64,000 nucleotides of DNA from Leishmania donovani (lineage: Eukaryota > Euglenozoa > Kinetoplastea > Trypanosomatida > Trypanosomatidae): assembly GCF_000227135.1 (NCBI RefSeq), contig NC_018255.1, forward strand, positions 236,831-300,830, in the 5' to 3' direction. The notes beneath the pieces are model-generated. The model was not told the DNA's origin, did not search any database, and worked only from the letters and a program-made list of their open reading frames with translations. Both the position numbers and the translations under genes were made by a program. Positions within the stretch are counted from its first letter, which is position 1. Each line of letters begins with the position of its first letter. Positions 41,846 to 52,090 of this stretch are shown in pieces.

Positions 41846-43147
41846 TCAGCAGCGGCGAGTGCTGCCAATGACGCTGTTCGGAGCCGGCAGTGGCTCGGTG
41901 TACATGGTGGTGTACTGCCCAGGCACCATTTCCGCTGGCGTGTAGGTCTCACCTGTGCGCACCTCCCTTCGTGGGTGGTGGTACTCGTGATTAATGGTGT
42001 AGATGCCGTCCTCAATGTCGAAAACGGCCTTGGCGCCGTACTTGTGACACACATCCGCCTCGGCCGAGCGATCCTGGTACCCGGCTGAGTAGGTAGTTGC
42101 CCACTTCCCATCGTGGCGCGTCTGAAAGCGAGCGTCGCGCTGCGTGACCGCCATCTCTTGGGCTGGAGAGAGGGCGTAGTGCGTGTTGCGCAGCGGCACC
42201 GTGGCGTCGCGGTTGTTCATGTGGCGCGCCTCTGCAACATCGTAGGCTGCATGCTCGCGGTGGGTCGTGCTCATCCAGTCCTTGGCTGAGTAGGGCTCGT
42301 AGCCTTGCGGCAGGGCTTGCTTGTGGCTATCTTCTAGTGTGCTACGTAGCTGCGTACGGTCGACCGTGCGGCCACGCTGTAGGGTCTGAAACGTGCGCTC
42401 GCGGCGCCGAGGCCCCTCGCGCTCGACGTTGTTGTATCGGCTCTTGTAGACGTACACGCCATCCCCGTCCTCCTTCCAATCCTTCTGCCGGTACGCTGAC
42501 GGGTCCATCTTGCCGAAGTCGCAGTAGTCGTCTGAGGTGAGACGGAAAGCGTCCGGTGCAGCGCCGCTTGCGTACGGCGTTGCCTCTAGATTGTCCAGCT
42601 CTTTCTTGAGAGCGTCCTCCTTGGCCTGTCCGGCGCGGAGCACGTCCAGCACACCATCGTCGAAGGTGCGAGGGATGGCCTGATTGGTAGTTTGCAGTGT
42701 GAGGAACCGTGGCTTTTGCGAGCCGGTGTTGCCCTGTCCTTGTGTGCCGCCAAGGCCATCGCCGCCGGCGCCACCCTCTCCCAGCTTCTGCAGCTGAGAT
42801 GCGTTGAAACCTCCTGTGTTGCTGTTACCGTCGTCTAGGATCAAGTGAAGTCCGACGTTCGTGTAGTCTAGCGTGCGAGGGTAGCTTGTCTGGTCCTTCG
42901 GGAGCGGCACCAGCTTGCGGTTGATCTCTGCCTGAAAGGGATATGGCTGCTTGGATGCGACGTCGTCTGGTGCACGAGGTGGTACCTCGCCCGTGGCACC
43001 CCAGTACGCACTGGCTGCAAAGCCCTCCATGCCACGTGACCTCAAAAACTCCTTGAGAGCATCCTCGTCGGCCGGGACGCTGTCGATGCTGCGGTGCGAG
43101 TAGGCAAGGGCCCCATTGGTATTTCGACCGAGTCGGGAATGCTGCAT
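41846..43147 (-). CDS. Unknown protein, candidate axonemal/microtubule-associated factor
   Basis: A 433-aa soluble protein, hydrophilic and rich in Tyr, Arg, Asp and Gly, with no clear domain. Tyr-rich segments recur along it: YPRTLDYTNVGLH, ERTFQTLQRGRTVDRTQ, YSAKDWMSTTHREHAAYD and WATTYSAGYQDR. Short TxYSxxY and W-containing motifs of this kind are typical of ciliary microtubule inner proteins, which thread along protofilaments without a globular fold. This suggests, but does not show, a flagellar role. A Gly/Gln-rich patch near 115-140 is probably disordered. The upstream in-frame start at 43189 is GTG, so the ATG at 43147 is used. Codons are G/C-ending. Confidence 0.82.
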   Translation of the reverse strand: MQHSRLGRNTNGALAYSHRSIDSVPADEDALKEFLRSRGMEGFAASAYWGATGEVPPRAPDDVASKQPYPFQAEINRKLVPLPKDQTSYPRTLDYTNVGLHLILDDGNSNTGGFNASQLQKLGEGGAGGDGLGGTQGQGNTGSQKPRFLTLQTTNQAIPRTFDDGVLDVLRAGQAKEDALKKELDNLEATPYASGAAPDAFRLTSDDYCDFGKMDPSAYRQKDWKEDGDGVYVYKSRYNNVEREGPRRRERTFQTLQRGRTVDRTQLRSTLEDSHKQALPQGYEPYSAKDWMSTTHREHAAYDVAEARHMNNRDATVPLRNTHYALSPAQEMAVTQRDARFQTRHDGKWATTYSAGYQDRSAEADVCHKYGAKAVFDIEDGIYTINHEYHHPRREVRTGETYTPAEMVPGQYTTMYTEPLPAPNSVIGSTRRC

Positions 43148-44994
43148 GGCGAAGTAAAGGTGGTGATGGTGGCTTTGATTCTTCGGCACGCGTGGATATG
43201 TGCTAACAGGGTACTTCTGCTTTCACTTTTTTTTTGCTTTGCAGTGTTCATTCATTCGTGCACATGTACGTGTGTGAGTGTACGTGTGTATGTGCTCACA
43301 CGTGACCATGCGTTGTGTGCATAAGGAGGAAGTGTGGAAGGTGGACAGACAAGACGCGCAATGAGCGGGGATCAGTGTGGAGGATTACGGGGAGGGATCA
43401 GGGAAGGGGAAGAGAGCATCGTGCAAAGTGCAATACATGAGTTTGAAAGAACGAGGTGGCTTCTCTGTTGGAAGGAACCCCATGTGTACGAGCCTCCGCC
43501 ATGCGCACACCCCAACGGACTCAGGGCACGCGGCGCGGTCATCCGGTCTCGGCAAGACAGATGTTCTCTTCAACCTTAAGGCTCTTCTCTGCTCAGTGTA
43601 GGATCATATATATCAAAAGCGTATCCGTTACATCGCCTTGGTACTCTAAAGAAGTGCGCAGTGTCTTCTTCCATAAAGTGGGGCAGAAACTATCCGCACC
43701 TGCAGATACTAATGCACGTGCAAACGCATGCATACGCTAAGCGCATTGCCAGAAGACATTTTTTTTTGGTTCCAACGGATCCGTTCTGCCTTTCAGCATG
43801 ACGCCAACGCCACTCTACCCGGCCTGCCACAGGCCTATACGCCTAGTGCAAAGGAGCACGAGAGCCGCGTTTTCACCGCGATGCGCCGACTCAGCCGTCG
43901 GAGCACAACCCCTGCCTCAAACCCTACCCACACCCGCGGAGTAGGTCGCCTCACAGACGTTCCCATTGTGTCGGTCACCACCTGGTGCATCCCTCAAGGC
44001 GGCCCAGGCTCCCCACCAGTAGGCAGCGCAGGCCGGGGGCCGGATGCGTTCGAGTCACGCTGACACCTTGCCTATCGCATGGATGGCACAGGCGTGCCCA
44101 CGGTCGCAGGTCGCAGGTCGCTCCGACGCAACGCCAGCCAGGACCTGGCCACCCACATGAGCAGCCATGCATAGCCCTGACTTCGCTACGTCATAGGCAC
44201 CCGACCCTGCGACGACCAGAAGCGGGGTTCGGCATTGGCAGGGATAAGAGGGGGAAGAGGGGGCGTCTGGCACCCCACACCCACGCACACACACACACCG
44301 AGCGGGCACTGGGCCCTGCGATGCCACGCGCTGAGGTGCCCCCCTCCCCCGCGCCATCCAGGACAGGGGGAGTAGAGATGGACAAAAGAAGCAAAGCGCG
44401 CAAACCCAATGCAGCACTGACGACACAAGCGGCGACGGCGGCTTCGGAGGCGCCTCAGATGGATAGGGACGCCGCTTCCTCAGCGAAAAAAACCCCTCCA
44501 TGGGGCCAGTACCACACCGTGCGCCCGCGCACACCACCCCGCCTCTTGGCTGTTTCTTTGAACCTACAACGTTTTCCTTGTGCTTCCTTCGTCGACTTCT
44601 CATCTGCACACAAAGAGAATGTCGAAAGACATGAGGGGAGAGAGTGGAAGCAGGGCTCATAGGAGGCAGGAAGGAGATCACGGCGAGAGTTGGTTGTGCC
44701 AACGAGGAACACCTCTACACTTTCTCATCAATTACAAGCGAAAGTCACTCCTTACCGTTGCACTCCGCCTCTTTTGTTGTGCAAGTCGTCTCCTCCCCTG
44801 GTTCTGCATCTTTCCTCTTATCTCTCTCCGTTTCCCTCTGTAGGTAGTGTGGCGCATGAGCCAGGGCGCTTTCGGCATAGCCTCCTACGCCGAGGCCAGC
44901 GATCCGAAAACAATACAGAAAAGCGCCTTTGACGCTCTCGCGCCATCCAGCGCGCGTGTTAAGGTGTCGGCAGGTCACGGAAAACGCATCTCCT
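43148..44994. other. Intergenic region (1.8 kb) with atypical middle part
   Basis: This spans the 3' UTR of the coiled-coil protein gene and the 5' flank of the previous gene. Most is ordinary, but about 43860-44430 is GC-rich with few homopolymers and differs from the flanking UTR sequence; it is listed separately as a candidate retroposon relic. Frames in it (up to 225 codons) look non-coding. Confidence 0.6.
43860..44430. mobile_element. Candidate degenerate SIDER-type retroposon relic
   Basis: About 570 bases in a 3' UTR with GC-rich, mixed-composition sequence, little of the purine/pyrimidine polarity seen elsewhere, a short tandem of GTCGCAG units at about 44104-44120, and an A-rich, GACAAAAGAAGCAAAG-type right end. 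Size, location in a 3' UTR and composition fit the Leishmania SIDER1/SIDER2 families, which can destabilise host mRNAs. I cannot match a SIDER consensus from memory, so this is a hypothesis; edges are approximate. Confidence 0.35.
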
Positions 44995-45663
44995 TCACAG
45001 TGTCAGCCCCAAGCTCGCGCCTAGCCTAGACTGCGCTTCGCGGATTTCGTGAAGCATCTGCAACATTTCATCGAGAGCCTCCAGCTGGCGCTGGGTCTCA
45101 CGCCGAAGCTCCTGCTCATGCAGCAGCTCCTTCTCAAGCACTCGATTGCTCTCTTTCTTCGCCAGGAACGCGTCTTCCTCACGGTGCACCGAGTAGGAGA
45201 TCATTTTCATGATTCGGCCCGCCGGGTACGTGATGGCGCTGACACCACTGTCCCCGTTTGCGGCTCCTGCGACTCCGTGTGCATTGGCGGGCACGAGCGA
45301 GGCCGGCACTTTGCCGTAGTAATTTTGTGTGTAGAAGGGCGGACTGGTGGACCGCAGCGGAGGCGACGAGTCGATGTGGCTGCCCACCTCGCTGTGTCGG
45401 TCGTGCGGCACACCAGTTCCTAGAGGATAAGGGGGAGCAGGCACGAGGCCAGGTGCTGGCCCGTGCTCGCCTGTCGTGTCGACGCCGCCGCCTGCAGAGT
45501 AGCATGGGGGCGCCGTCTTACCCTCGTGCCGCGGCACGTTGGTTGCGCTAGGGTTAAGCGAGATCGCTGGCGGCGGGCGAAACACGCCGGTAGATGTTTG
45601 CTGACCCCACGGCGCGGTGGGGCCCAGATTGGGTGAAACATACATTGACGAAGTTCGAGACAT
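44995..45663 (-). CDS. Unknown protein with C-terminal coiled coil
   Basis: A 222-aa protein. The first 130 residues are low in complexity (Pro, Ser, Gly, Thr) and probably disordered. The last 60 residues form a strongly heptad-like helix: EEDAFLAKKESNRVLEKELL, HEQELRRETQRQLEALDEML, then a hydrophobic LGASLGLTL end. A small coiled-coil adaptor is plausible; no family is recognised. The ATG at 45663 is the first after a pyrimidine tract and TAG at about 45753; Met at residue 7 is an alternative start. The upstream frame begins at TTG and is not used. Confidence 0.78.
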   Translation of the reverse strand: MSRTSSMYVSPNLGPTAPWGQQTSTGVFRPPPAISLNPSATNVPRHEGKTAPPCYSAGGGVDTTGEHGPAPGLVPAPPYPLGTGVPHDRHSEVGSHIDSSPPLRSTSPPFYTQNYYGKVPASLVPANAHGVAGAANGDSGVSAITYPAGRIMKMISYSVHREEDAFLAKKESNRVLEKELLHEQELRRETQRQLEALDEMLQMLHEIREAQSRLGASLGLTL

Positions 45664-47254
45664 GGTCGATTCGATGATATAAAACACAGAAACAGAAGAA
45701 AAGAGGGGAAAGGGGTGACGAAGAGCGGAGGTACAAAAAAAAACGCACACTACGGCAATCAGAGAAAAACAACGAAACAAGCGGGCAAAGCAGTCACACC
45801 AAGTGCGAGAAGCTGCGGACGAGAAGCACAGCTAAATGTGGGAAACGAGTGAAAGTCCCTCAGTGTGTGTGTGGGGGGGGGGGACAACTCAAAAAGAAAA
45901 AGGGAAAAGGGATGTAGAAAACTAGTCTTGGTAGCGGCCGAAAAAAAAGAGCGAAGAAAAAAGGAAAAAGGGAAAAAAGCCACGCGATACTGGCGTTCCG
46001 CAAGGAGAACCTATGAGCAGCGGAGTCGAACAGCAACGCTGCTGAGAGGACACTCGTGTGGGCAGTAGTGCTCAGATAAACGAGTATCGGGAGCAGGAGG
46101 GGAATTCAGGGAGTGCAGGGTGCTCAAATGGGGATGTTTTGAGAGAATTGAACAGGGGAACAGAGGTGGCAGCGAGAAAGAGCAAGAAGAAACATGCGAG
46201 AAGGCGAACGGCAACACAAGAGCGGGAGAACAAAAACGAAAAAAAAAAGGGTGCCTAATGTGCTAAACTCCTAAGAGAGAAATGATAAAACTGAATGAGG
46301 AGAATGTTGAGACACACAGACGCATACACTCTCAGAGGCGAAATCCAGGATCGATCTATAGTTGAGGTAAAAGGTGAACGTACGCGCCTTCGTATAGCCA
46401 GACAGAGAGTATGCAGCAAATACTAAAAGGGGGAGGACGTAGATTGGGGCAACGTAGAGATAGAGGGCAGCTGGGAATCTCAGTTGTACTAGAAACAGAC
46501 GATAAAAGCAGGGTCGTCAGCACCGTAAAGGGTGTAAAAAAAAAAGAGCTGACTGTGCAACCGCCAGCACAAGCTGCGTACTTCAAGTGGGCCGGGCAGC
46601 AGCAGGAGGATGAAAACGCAGAATAGTTGCGCGCAAGAAACATGGAAAAGCGAAGCCGTGCATTTTTGACGGTTGGGATTCAGGACAGGAAAGTGTCGCA
46701 GTTAAGGAGAAAGAGAGTACGGTTCAAGCAGAAAGAGTCGATGGGAACAGGAGCGAGTACAATGAGGGAATGATGTGAGAAGTACATATCTTCTCGCTGC
46801 CTTTGCATTCTCTTATTACTCCGCGTATGGGCTTTATGCAGCCTCATCACCGCAGCTGTACATGGATGAGGAGAAGCGCAGTTCTGCAACAGACATCAAG
46901 AAAAGGCTATGGGTGTTGTGACCACAAATGTCTCCCTGAAACGGCTTGGTGTCTCGAAAGGAGCGGGGTTTGAACAGTGTAAGACTGTGGCGACCACCTC
47001 AACAACCTTGCAAGAGGGAGAGGTCAAGCAGCTGCGCTCGCCGACAGCTGTGCACCCCCGCACTCAAGCACCTGTTAGCGAGCACTTGCCTTGCTTCATA
47101 CGTTTCATCGGCCACGACTCTCTCCCTGTTTTCCTTTTTTTCTTTTATTCCTGCGTGTGCGAAATGTACAGCGCGTGTGCAACACAAACATGAAACAGAG
47201 CAGCGTCACCTCTCTCATGCAGTCTTTCCTCTCATCTGCAAATAATCGACAAAC
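45664..47254. other. Intergenic region (1.6 kb)
   Basis: No supported gene. It contains a run of 11 G at 45873-45883 and long A-rich purine stretches (45900-46250) on the plus strand. A 71-codon plus frame at 46411-46626 has protein-like residues but lies antisense and is not called. Confidence 0.6.
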
Positions 47255-49621
47255 CTACACAACGGTGGTCTCACTTTCATCGCTGTGACCGTGGAGACTA
47301 TTGAATTCACGGTTGTGAGTGGCGTCATTCTCAGTGGCTGAAGGTGTTTGCTGTGCGCCTTTGTCACCGCCGCGCGCGTCGTCAGACGTCTTCGTGGCAG
47401 AGTCCTCTTGCTCGCCGTCTCCGACATACTTCAGGCGTGACATGAGTTCTTGAAGGCGCGAGGCAGCTACTTTGGCACCTGAGTCGCCCGCCGTGGCGGC
47501 GCGCAGGACTGCGTCGCCAAACTCTTTCTTCCGCTGGCAAATTTCGTAGCAGTATTGCTCAATAGTGTCCGCAATAATGAATCTCGTTACGTACACCGGC
47601 TTCTTCTGCCCGATGCGATAGCAACGGTGCACAGCCTGCTCTTCGATGGCGGGGTTCCACCAAGGATCGACTACCACCACGTGATTCGCCGCGGTGAGAT
47701 TCAGGCCAACACCAGTTGCTGTCTTGCTTGCCAGCACGATCTTTATGTGTTCGCTAGTCTGAAACTGACGAATGACAGCATTTCGGTTGGACAGCGACAT
47801 TGTCCCGTCGATGCGCAGAAACGCAATGTTGTAACGATCCAACGCGACGCTGATGACGTCCATGAAGGAGGTGAACTGGGAAAAAATGATCATTTTATCA
47901 GCGGGATGATTCTTCTGCATATCGTGAATAGAGCGCAGCACCATCCGGAGCTTCGTGCTCAGCTCGAACTCATTATTCTTGTATTGAGCAATTCGCTGGC
48001 TTGAGTTTGGTGTTGTCCTTTTGAACACAGAGCTGAAGGTAATAGTGTGCGCGCACGTCGGGCACTCGATTCGCGTGGCTATGTCGTCGCCGTCGACCGC
48101 GTCACGGAACCGTAGCAGCAAGCACTCGTGGCAGAACGCGTGGCCACACTTGGTGGCCACTGGCGAGCTTGCCTCACTCTTGCAAATGCCGCAAACAGAG
48201 ATCTGAACGGCACGGCCCTGGCTGATCCAGCTGTGGCAGCAAGCCTGCCGAAGCCTCGTCATCATGGCAAAGATATGAAAGACGCCCTCTTTGTTTTCTG
48301 ATGTCGCCAAGGCGCTTCTTGAGCGTGCCAAGATGCTGTTGTACATGTGTGACTCCCTCACGCTGAACGGCTGCTTAATGACGACCTCCGTCTTTGGTGG
48401 AAGCTTTACGAGGACCTCCTTCACACCATTTCGCATCATCACTGGGCCACGTCGCAGAAATGCCGGCTGTAGAGACTTTGCAATACTCCGCTGCAGCAAC
48501 GGATCGGCGAGAAGCTCCTCGGCGTTGCCTCCTGGCAACACAGGCAAACGCGGAAGACCGATAAAATGGAGAAGGTTCTGCAAGTCATCGATGGAGTTGT
48601 GCAGCGGTGTCGCCGTCACAGCCCATCGGTGAAGCCCTTGCAGCTCCTGAACGGCGCGCCAGCGTTGCGTCCGTGCGTGGCGAATCATGTGGGCCTCGTC
48701 GAGAATGATTCGTTTCCACTGAATGTGAAAAAGCGGGCCAGCCTCTTTTCGACTGAAGGCAAACGTTCGCGGATCGTCACCAGGAATAAAAGCCGAAGCC
48801 GCAGAGTTCGTAAGTGTATCGTAGGTGGTGATGACAAAGTCAAACGTTTCAAGCTCCGTGCTGCTGATCAGCTTGCTCTCACCGTGATAGAGGTACATGG
48901 TGATTTTTCGGGAAGCCTTCACTTTAGATTCGATCTCAGACTTCCATTGGAGCATGAGGGCCGCCGGAACAACAACAAGGGTGCGCAATTCCTTTGAGTT
49001 GATGAGATGAAACTCCTTCCTTTCGACATCATCGAGGAAATCTAACGCGCGCTTCTGATAGGAAGGATGAAACTTGCCCGCAAACGTCAGCCACTTGTCA
49101 ATCTCTGCACGAACTCCCTTGTAGTTCCCCTGTTTCGTTTTCAGCAGATCTGCGGTAGTGGCGATGAGTGAGGAAAGGTCGTCCGCCGGCCGGTTGATTC
49201 GCGAGCAGTTAGCGACGACACTGATTCTCTGCAGCTGCCGAAGCACCGTCATCAAGCGACTCCCCTCAGCTAGCATTATCCGCTGCCGTATTTGCTTCGA
49301 ATACAATCCTTTGTTCACTTTGTCAGACACCAGACACAAGCCAATCATCTGCACTGTTTTTCCCATACCGAGATGATCCGCCATGATGCCACCGATGTGG
49401 TTCATTTCGCGCTGCATCATCCATCCCACACCTTCCTTCTGAAAAGGCAGTAGCTGCGTGCTCATATCAGGGACGTCTATACTCTGCAGCTCATCCTCGT
49501 AGGAGAACGAGGAGTAGAACCCGCGAACTGGGGCTGCATCGGAGGAAGACAAGGAGCCTTGGCTAAGCACAGCTAAATTGCAGCGTGAGAAGTTGAATCG
49601 GAAAAGTTTGCAGAGCCTCAT
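47255..49621 (-). CDS. Rad5/HLTF-type SNF2 ATPase with RING finger
   Basis: A 788-aa protein. The SNF2 ATPase has motif I HLGMGKT (83-89), DEAH (308-311) and TATP (336-339). The helicase-C half has FSQF, DGTMS, TATGVGLN and motif VI QAVHRCYRIGQ (661-671). A C3HC4 RING finger is inserted between the two lobes (C477, C480, C492, H494, C497, C500, C520, C523). This order (helicase N, RING, helicase C) defines the Rad5/Rad16/HLTF/SHPRH branch, which couples DNA translocation to ubiquitin ligation. A helical insert of about 125 residues follows motif I. The HIRAN domain of Rad5/HLTF is not seen, so Rad16-like is equally possible. The acidic C-terminal tail (about 720-788) is disordered. Codons are visibly less G/C-ending than in PP1 or ULK4. 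Confidence 0.92.
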   Translation of the reverse strand: MRLCKLFRFNFSRCNLAVLSQGSLSSSDAAPVRGFYSSFSYEDELQSIDVPDMSTQLLPFQKEGVGWMMQREMNHIGGIMADHLGMGKTVQMIGLCLVSDKVNKGLYSKQIRQRIMLAEGSRLMTVLRQLQRISVVANCSRINRPADDLSSLIATTADLLKTKQGNYKGVRAEIDKWLTFAGKFHPSYQKRALDFLDDVERKEFHLINSKELRTLVVVPAALMLQWKSEIESKVKASRKITMYLYHGESKLISSTELETFDFVITTYDTLTNSAASAFIPGDDPRTFAFSRKEAGPLFHIQWKRIILDEAHMIRHARTQRWRAVQELQGLHRWAVTATPLHNSIDDLQNLLHFIGLPRLPVLPGGNAEELLADPLLQRSIAKSLQPAFLRRGPVMMRNGVKEVLVKLPPKTEVVIKQPFSVRESHMYNSILARSRSALATSENKEGVFHIFAMMTRLRQACCHSWISQGRAVQISVCGICKSEASSPVATKCGHAFCHECLLLRFRDAVDGDDIATRIECPTCAHTITFSSVFKRTTPNSSQRIAQYKNNEFELSTKLRMVLRSIHDMQKNHPADKMIIFSQFTSFMDVISVALDRYNIAFLRIDGTMSLSNRNAVIRQFQTSEHIKIVLASKTATGVGLNLTAANHVVVVDPWWNPAIEEQAVHRCYRIGQKKPVYVTRFIIADTIEQYCYEICQRKKEFGDAVLRAATAGDSGAKVAASRLQELMSRLKYVGDGEQEDSATKTSDDARGGDKGAQQTPSATENDATHNREFNSLHGHSDESETTVV

Positions 49622-50175
49622 TGGCGTGCCAGAAAGATGATTCTCGGGTTCTAAAATGCAAGCGTTCTGTGAAGAGGCAGGCTCTAATCAAACAAGAAAA
49701 GTCCTTGGGTGGCTGATCCTGTAAATAAGCGCCTGCTCGGTGAAAAACAAAGCTTTCTTTTCCTATTCGCAAAGAGGGAAAATACTGCACTTGATAGCCG
49801 CTGCCCTTCGTGCTTGAGTAGACCAAAGGAGATAGACGGCCAAGCAAAAAAAAAAAGTGGTGGAATATGCAAAATAAAGGCAAAAGTGAGGGTGAGTGTT
49901 TGCTCTGGCTGTTAGGTTGCTTGCTGAAGCCGCTTTGCGAACATGATACATCACCGCCGAAGCAGCTTGGATGTGGCACATTATGTGGTTTCGCTTGCCG
50001 CGTGAAAACATCTTCAGGAGACGCCTTTCTCGGCGGAGTATGCTTCGCATTTTTATGCTCTATTTGCTCGTGTCATGCGTACTCAGCAGCAAGGGGTCGA
50101 GGAAAAAAAATGAAAAGATGAACAAGCATAAACGAGGTTCTTAACGTAACCTAAACGCACAGCAGAAAAATCACG
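49622..50175. other. Short intergenic region
   Basis: 554 bases between two minus-strand genes. Plus strand A-rich (an A-run at 49846-49856). No gene or RNA recognised. Confidence 0.6.
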
Positions 50176-51615
50176 TTAGCTTTTTTGGCCTTGCTTTCCT
50201 CCGTAAAGCTTTTCTTGGACTTGCCTCTTGGAAGCTGCCTCTTCCGCAGAAAGAATGTATTGTGTGCATCTCTCATCTCCGCTTTCATCGAGATAAATGG
50301 TTGTCATCTCTACGAAGTTCTCGTCGTCTTCATCCTCGGGATGCACTCTCACATCCGCGGAGACGCTACATCCACCCATATCGTCCAACTCAGGGCCCAT
50401 CGCTGCCACCATTGAAAACGGGTAAATGTCAGTCATGCGTATTGTACTATAATTCATCTCAGAAAAACGCGGCAGGATGGACGCAGAGGAGGCCCATGAC
50501 TCTTTTCGTGCACGGCGATGCGAGATCCCGCTGAAAACCTCGTCACTGCTAAGAACAGAAGCCCGTTGCACGTACCTCGACAGTTGCCGCACTTCGACAC
50601 TCTTCAGATCAAATTGATGGGTCAGGCTTTTCCCATCTGCCACGTGTGCTACGGTGTCGAGGAGCCTGCACACGGATCCCGCCTTGTTTGCAGAGTAGCG
50701 ATAGTAGGTAAAGGCATTTAGGCATCCTATAAACACAGCAAACGAAATGTGTGCCGAGACATTCATTTTCACTTTCGAGTCGATCGCCCTATGGAAGAGC
50801 GTTTCCAGCTGACGGAAAAATGAATGAAAGACAAGACAGCTGCATAGCTCTGGTTCTCCGGCCGCGTGAATGTTGAACCCCGGCGCTCCCCTCCCATACA
50901 TTACACTGCTTGTTTTCGATTCGATATCCTTTCGAAAGCTTATAGAGCGCCCAACAGCCTGAGTGAAGTGTTCTTGGCACGTTTCCATCGAAAGGAGAGG
51001 ACTTGTAAGTGATGCACACAGCATTGAGCAAGCGCTGCACCACAAGGAGAAGAGTGCTCCTTTCGAGTCAGCTTGCCTTTTTATGGCATGAATGCCTGTA
51101 TCGGAGGCGCTACGTTTTCTCAGAAGCTGCTTCACGCTGCTCTCTTCCAAGGCCTCTTCGACTTTCGCGCACGCATCTAGCCAAAGGCGACTAGTTCTCG
51201 CCGGAAAGCCGAGAGCCGTGCTTGCCCACAAATCAAATGTTGTCGATGAGATAAAAACACCGGCCTTTTCAAAAAGAATACGATGCAGCAAGGCTGCCAG
51301 CATCGCCGGAATGAGTAAAGGCTTTTCCAGAATGCGAAATGGCTTCCGTTGCTGAACATGCCTTTCGTCTATCAAGTGCGTCTCCTCGCAAATGTGCCCG
51401 ACTATCTTATCAATATCGCCGCTTGGCAGCAGACAGTCAAGCGATACAAGTGGCAGCAGTCCGTTTGTGTCATCCTGCCTCGCCTCCTCTAGCTGCTTGC
51501 TAGGCTTGATAAAATACTCGTTGACCAAAAACGCTGCGAAGTCAGCCTGCTTATGGTAGGCCAGAATTGCGGGCTCCTCGATGTTCAAGTCGGGGCTCTC
51601 TGGTGATAACGCCAT
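50176..51615 (-). CDS. Unknown 479-aa protein, first gene of the leftward unit
   Basis: A mainly helical protein that I cannot assign to a family. The middle has hydrophobic helices (for example LLIPAMLAALLHRILF and LVFHSFFRQLETLFHRAID) but none long enough to be clear membrane spans. The C-terminus is acidic (EDEDDENFVEM, DESGDERC) and then basic, ending YGGKQGQKS. It is the promoter-proximal gene of the leftward polycistronic unit. Codon use is clearly less G/C-ending than most of the window. The frame opens upstream at TTG; the CATCTTTTTCAG acceptor at 51631-51632 places the start at the ATG 51615. Confidence 0.82.
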   Translation of the reverse strand: MALSPESPDLNIEEPAILAYHKQADFAAFLVNEYFIKPSKQLEEARQDDTNGLLPLVSLDCLLPSGDIDKIVGHICEETHLIDERHVQQRKPFRILEKPLLIPAMLAALLHRILFEKAGVFISSTTFDLWASTALGFPARTSRLWLDACAKVEEALEESSVKQLLRKRSASDTGIHAIKRQADSKGALFSLWCSACSMLCASLTSPLLSMETCQEHFTQAVGRSISFRKDIESKTSSVMYGRGAPGFNIHAAGEPELCSCLVFHSFFRQLETLFHRAIDSKVKMNVSAHISFAVFIGCLNAFTYYRYSANKAGSVCRLLDTVAHVADGKSLTHQFDLKSVEVRQLSRYVQRASVLSSDEVFSGISHRRARKESWASSASILPRFSEMNYSTIRMTDIYPFSMVAAMGPELDDMGGCSVSADVRVHPEDEDDENFVEMTTIYLDESGDERCTQYILSAEEAASKRQVQEKLYGGKQGQKS

Positions 51616-51630
51616 CCTTTGACTAGCCAC

Positions 51631-51641
51631 CTGAAAAAGAT
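51631..51641 (-). promoter_or_regulatory. Predicted spliced-leader acceptor at first leftward gene
   Basis: The minus strand reads CATCTTTTTCAG with AG at 51632-51631, 16 nt before the ATG at 51615. Confidence 0.7.
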
Positions 51642-52079
51642 GCGTTGCGATAGAACACAAACAAAACCTAATAGAGCACCGATGATAGGGTTAGAAAAGA
51701 GAAGGAAGAGATGATAGTTCAGAGAGTAAACAGCAATAAATGACGCCTGCGAGAGCAGGAGTAGTTGTGCGTGGGTGGGGGGAATGTGAAAAGTGGCGGC
51801 GCTTCTTTTTGGTGCGTGGCGAAAACGAGGGCTGGTGCTGCTGACGCAACACCAATGCACATTCCTGCGCTGATTTACACAAGGTTTCTTCATGTCTTGA
51901 CTGAGCAATGCTGCTCACCGCTTTATTTGATGGCTGGGGGCGTACCAAAAGCATGCAGCTTCATGAGATGCAGCGGAAAGTTGTGGCTTTGATGCTTGAC
52001 GCGTATCCTGTCTCACCCAAAGTTAAGTTTGACCGTGACTGACATCGCTCCGCCCGCTACGAGGATAAGTTGATGACCA

Positions 52080-52090
52080 GGGGGGGGGGG
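52080..52090 (+). repeat. Poly(G) run inside strand-switch region
   Basis: Eleven consecutive G on the plus strand. G-tracts are a feature reported at trypanosomatid transcription start regions; here it lies near the centre of the divergent switch. Confidence 0.85.

Noticed and set aside
43985..44662. 225-codon plus-strand open frame
   Set aside because: On the wrong strand for this unit, compositionally biased, and within the candidate retroposon relic.
46411..46626. 71-codon plus-strand ORF with mixed composition
   Set aside because: Antisense to the unit, no acceptor before it, and no recognisable homology.
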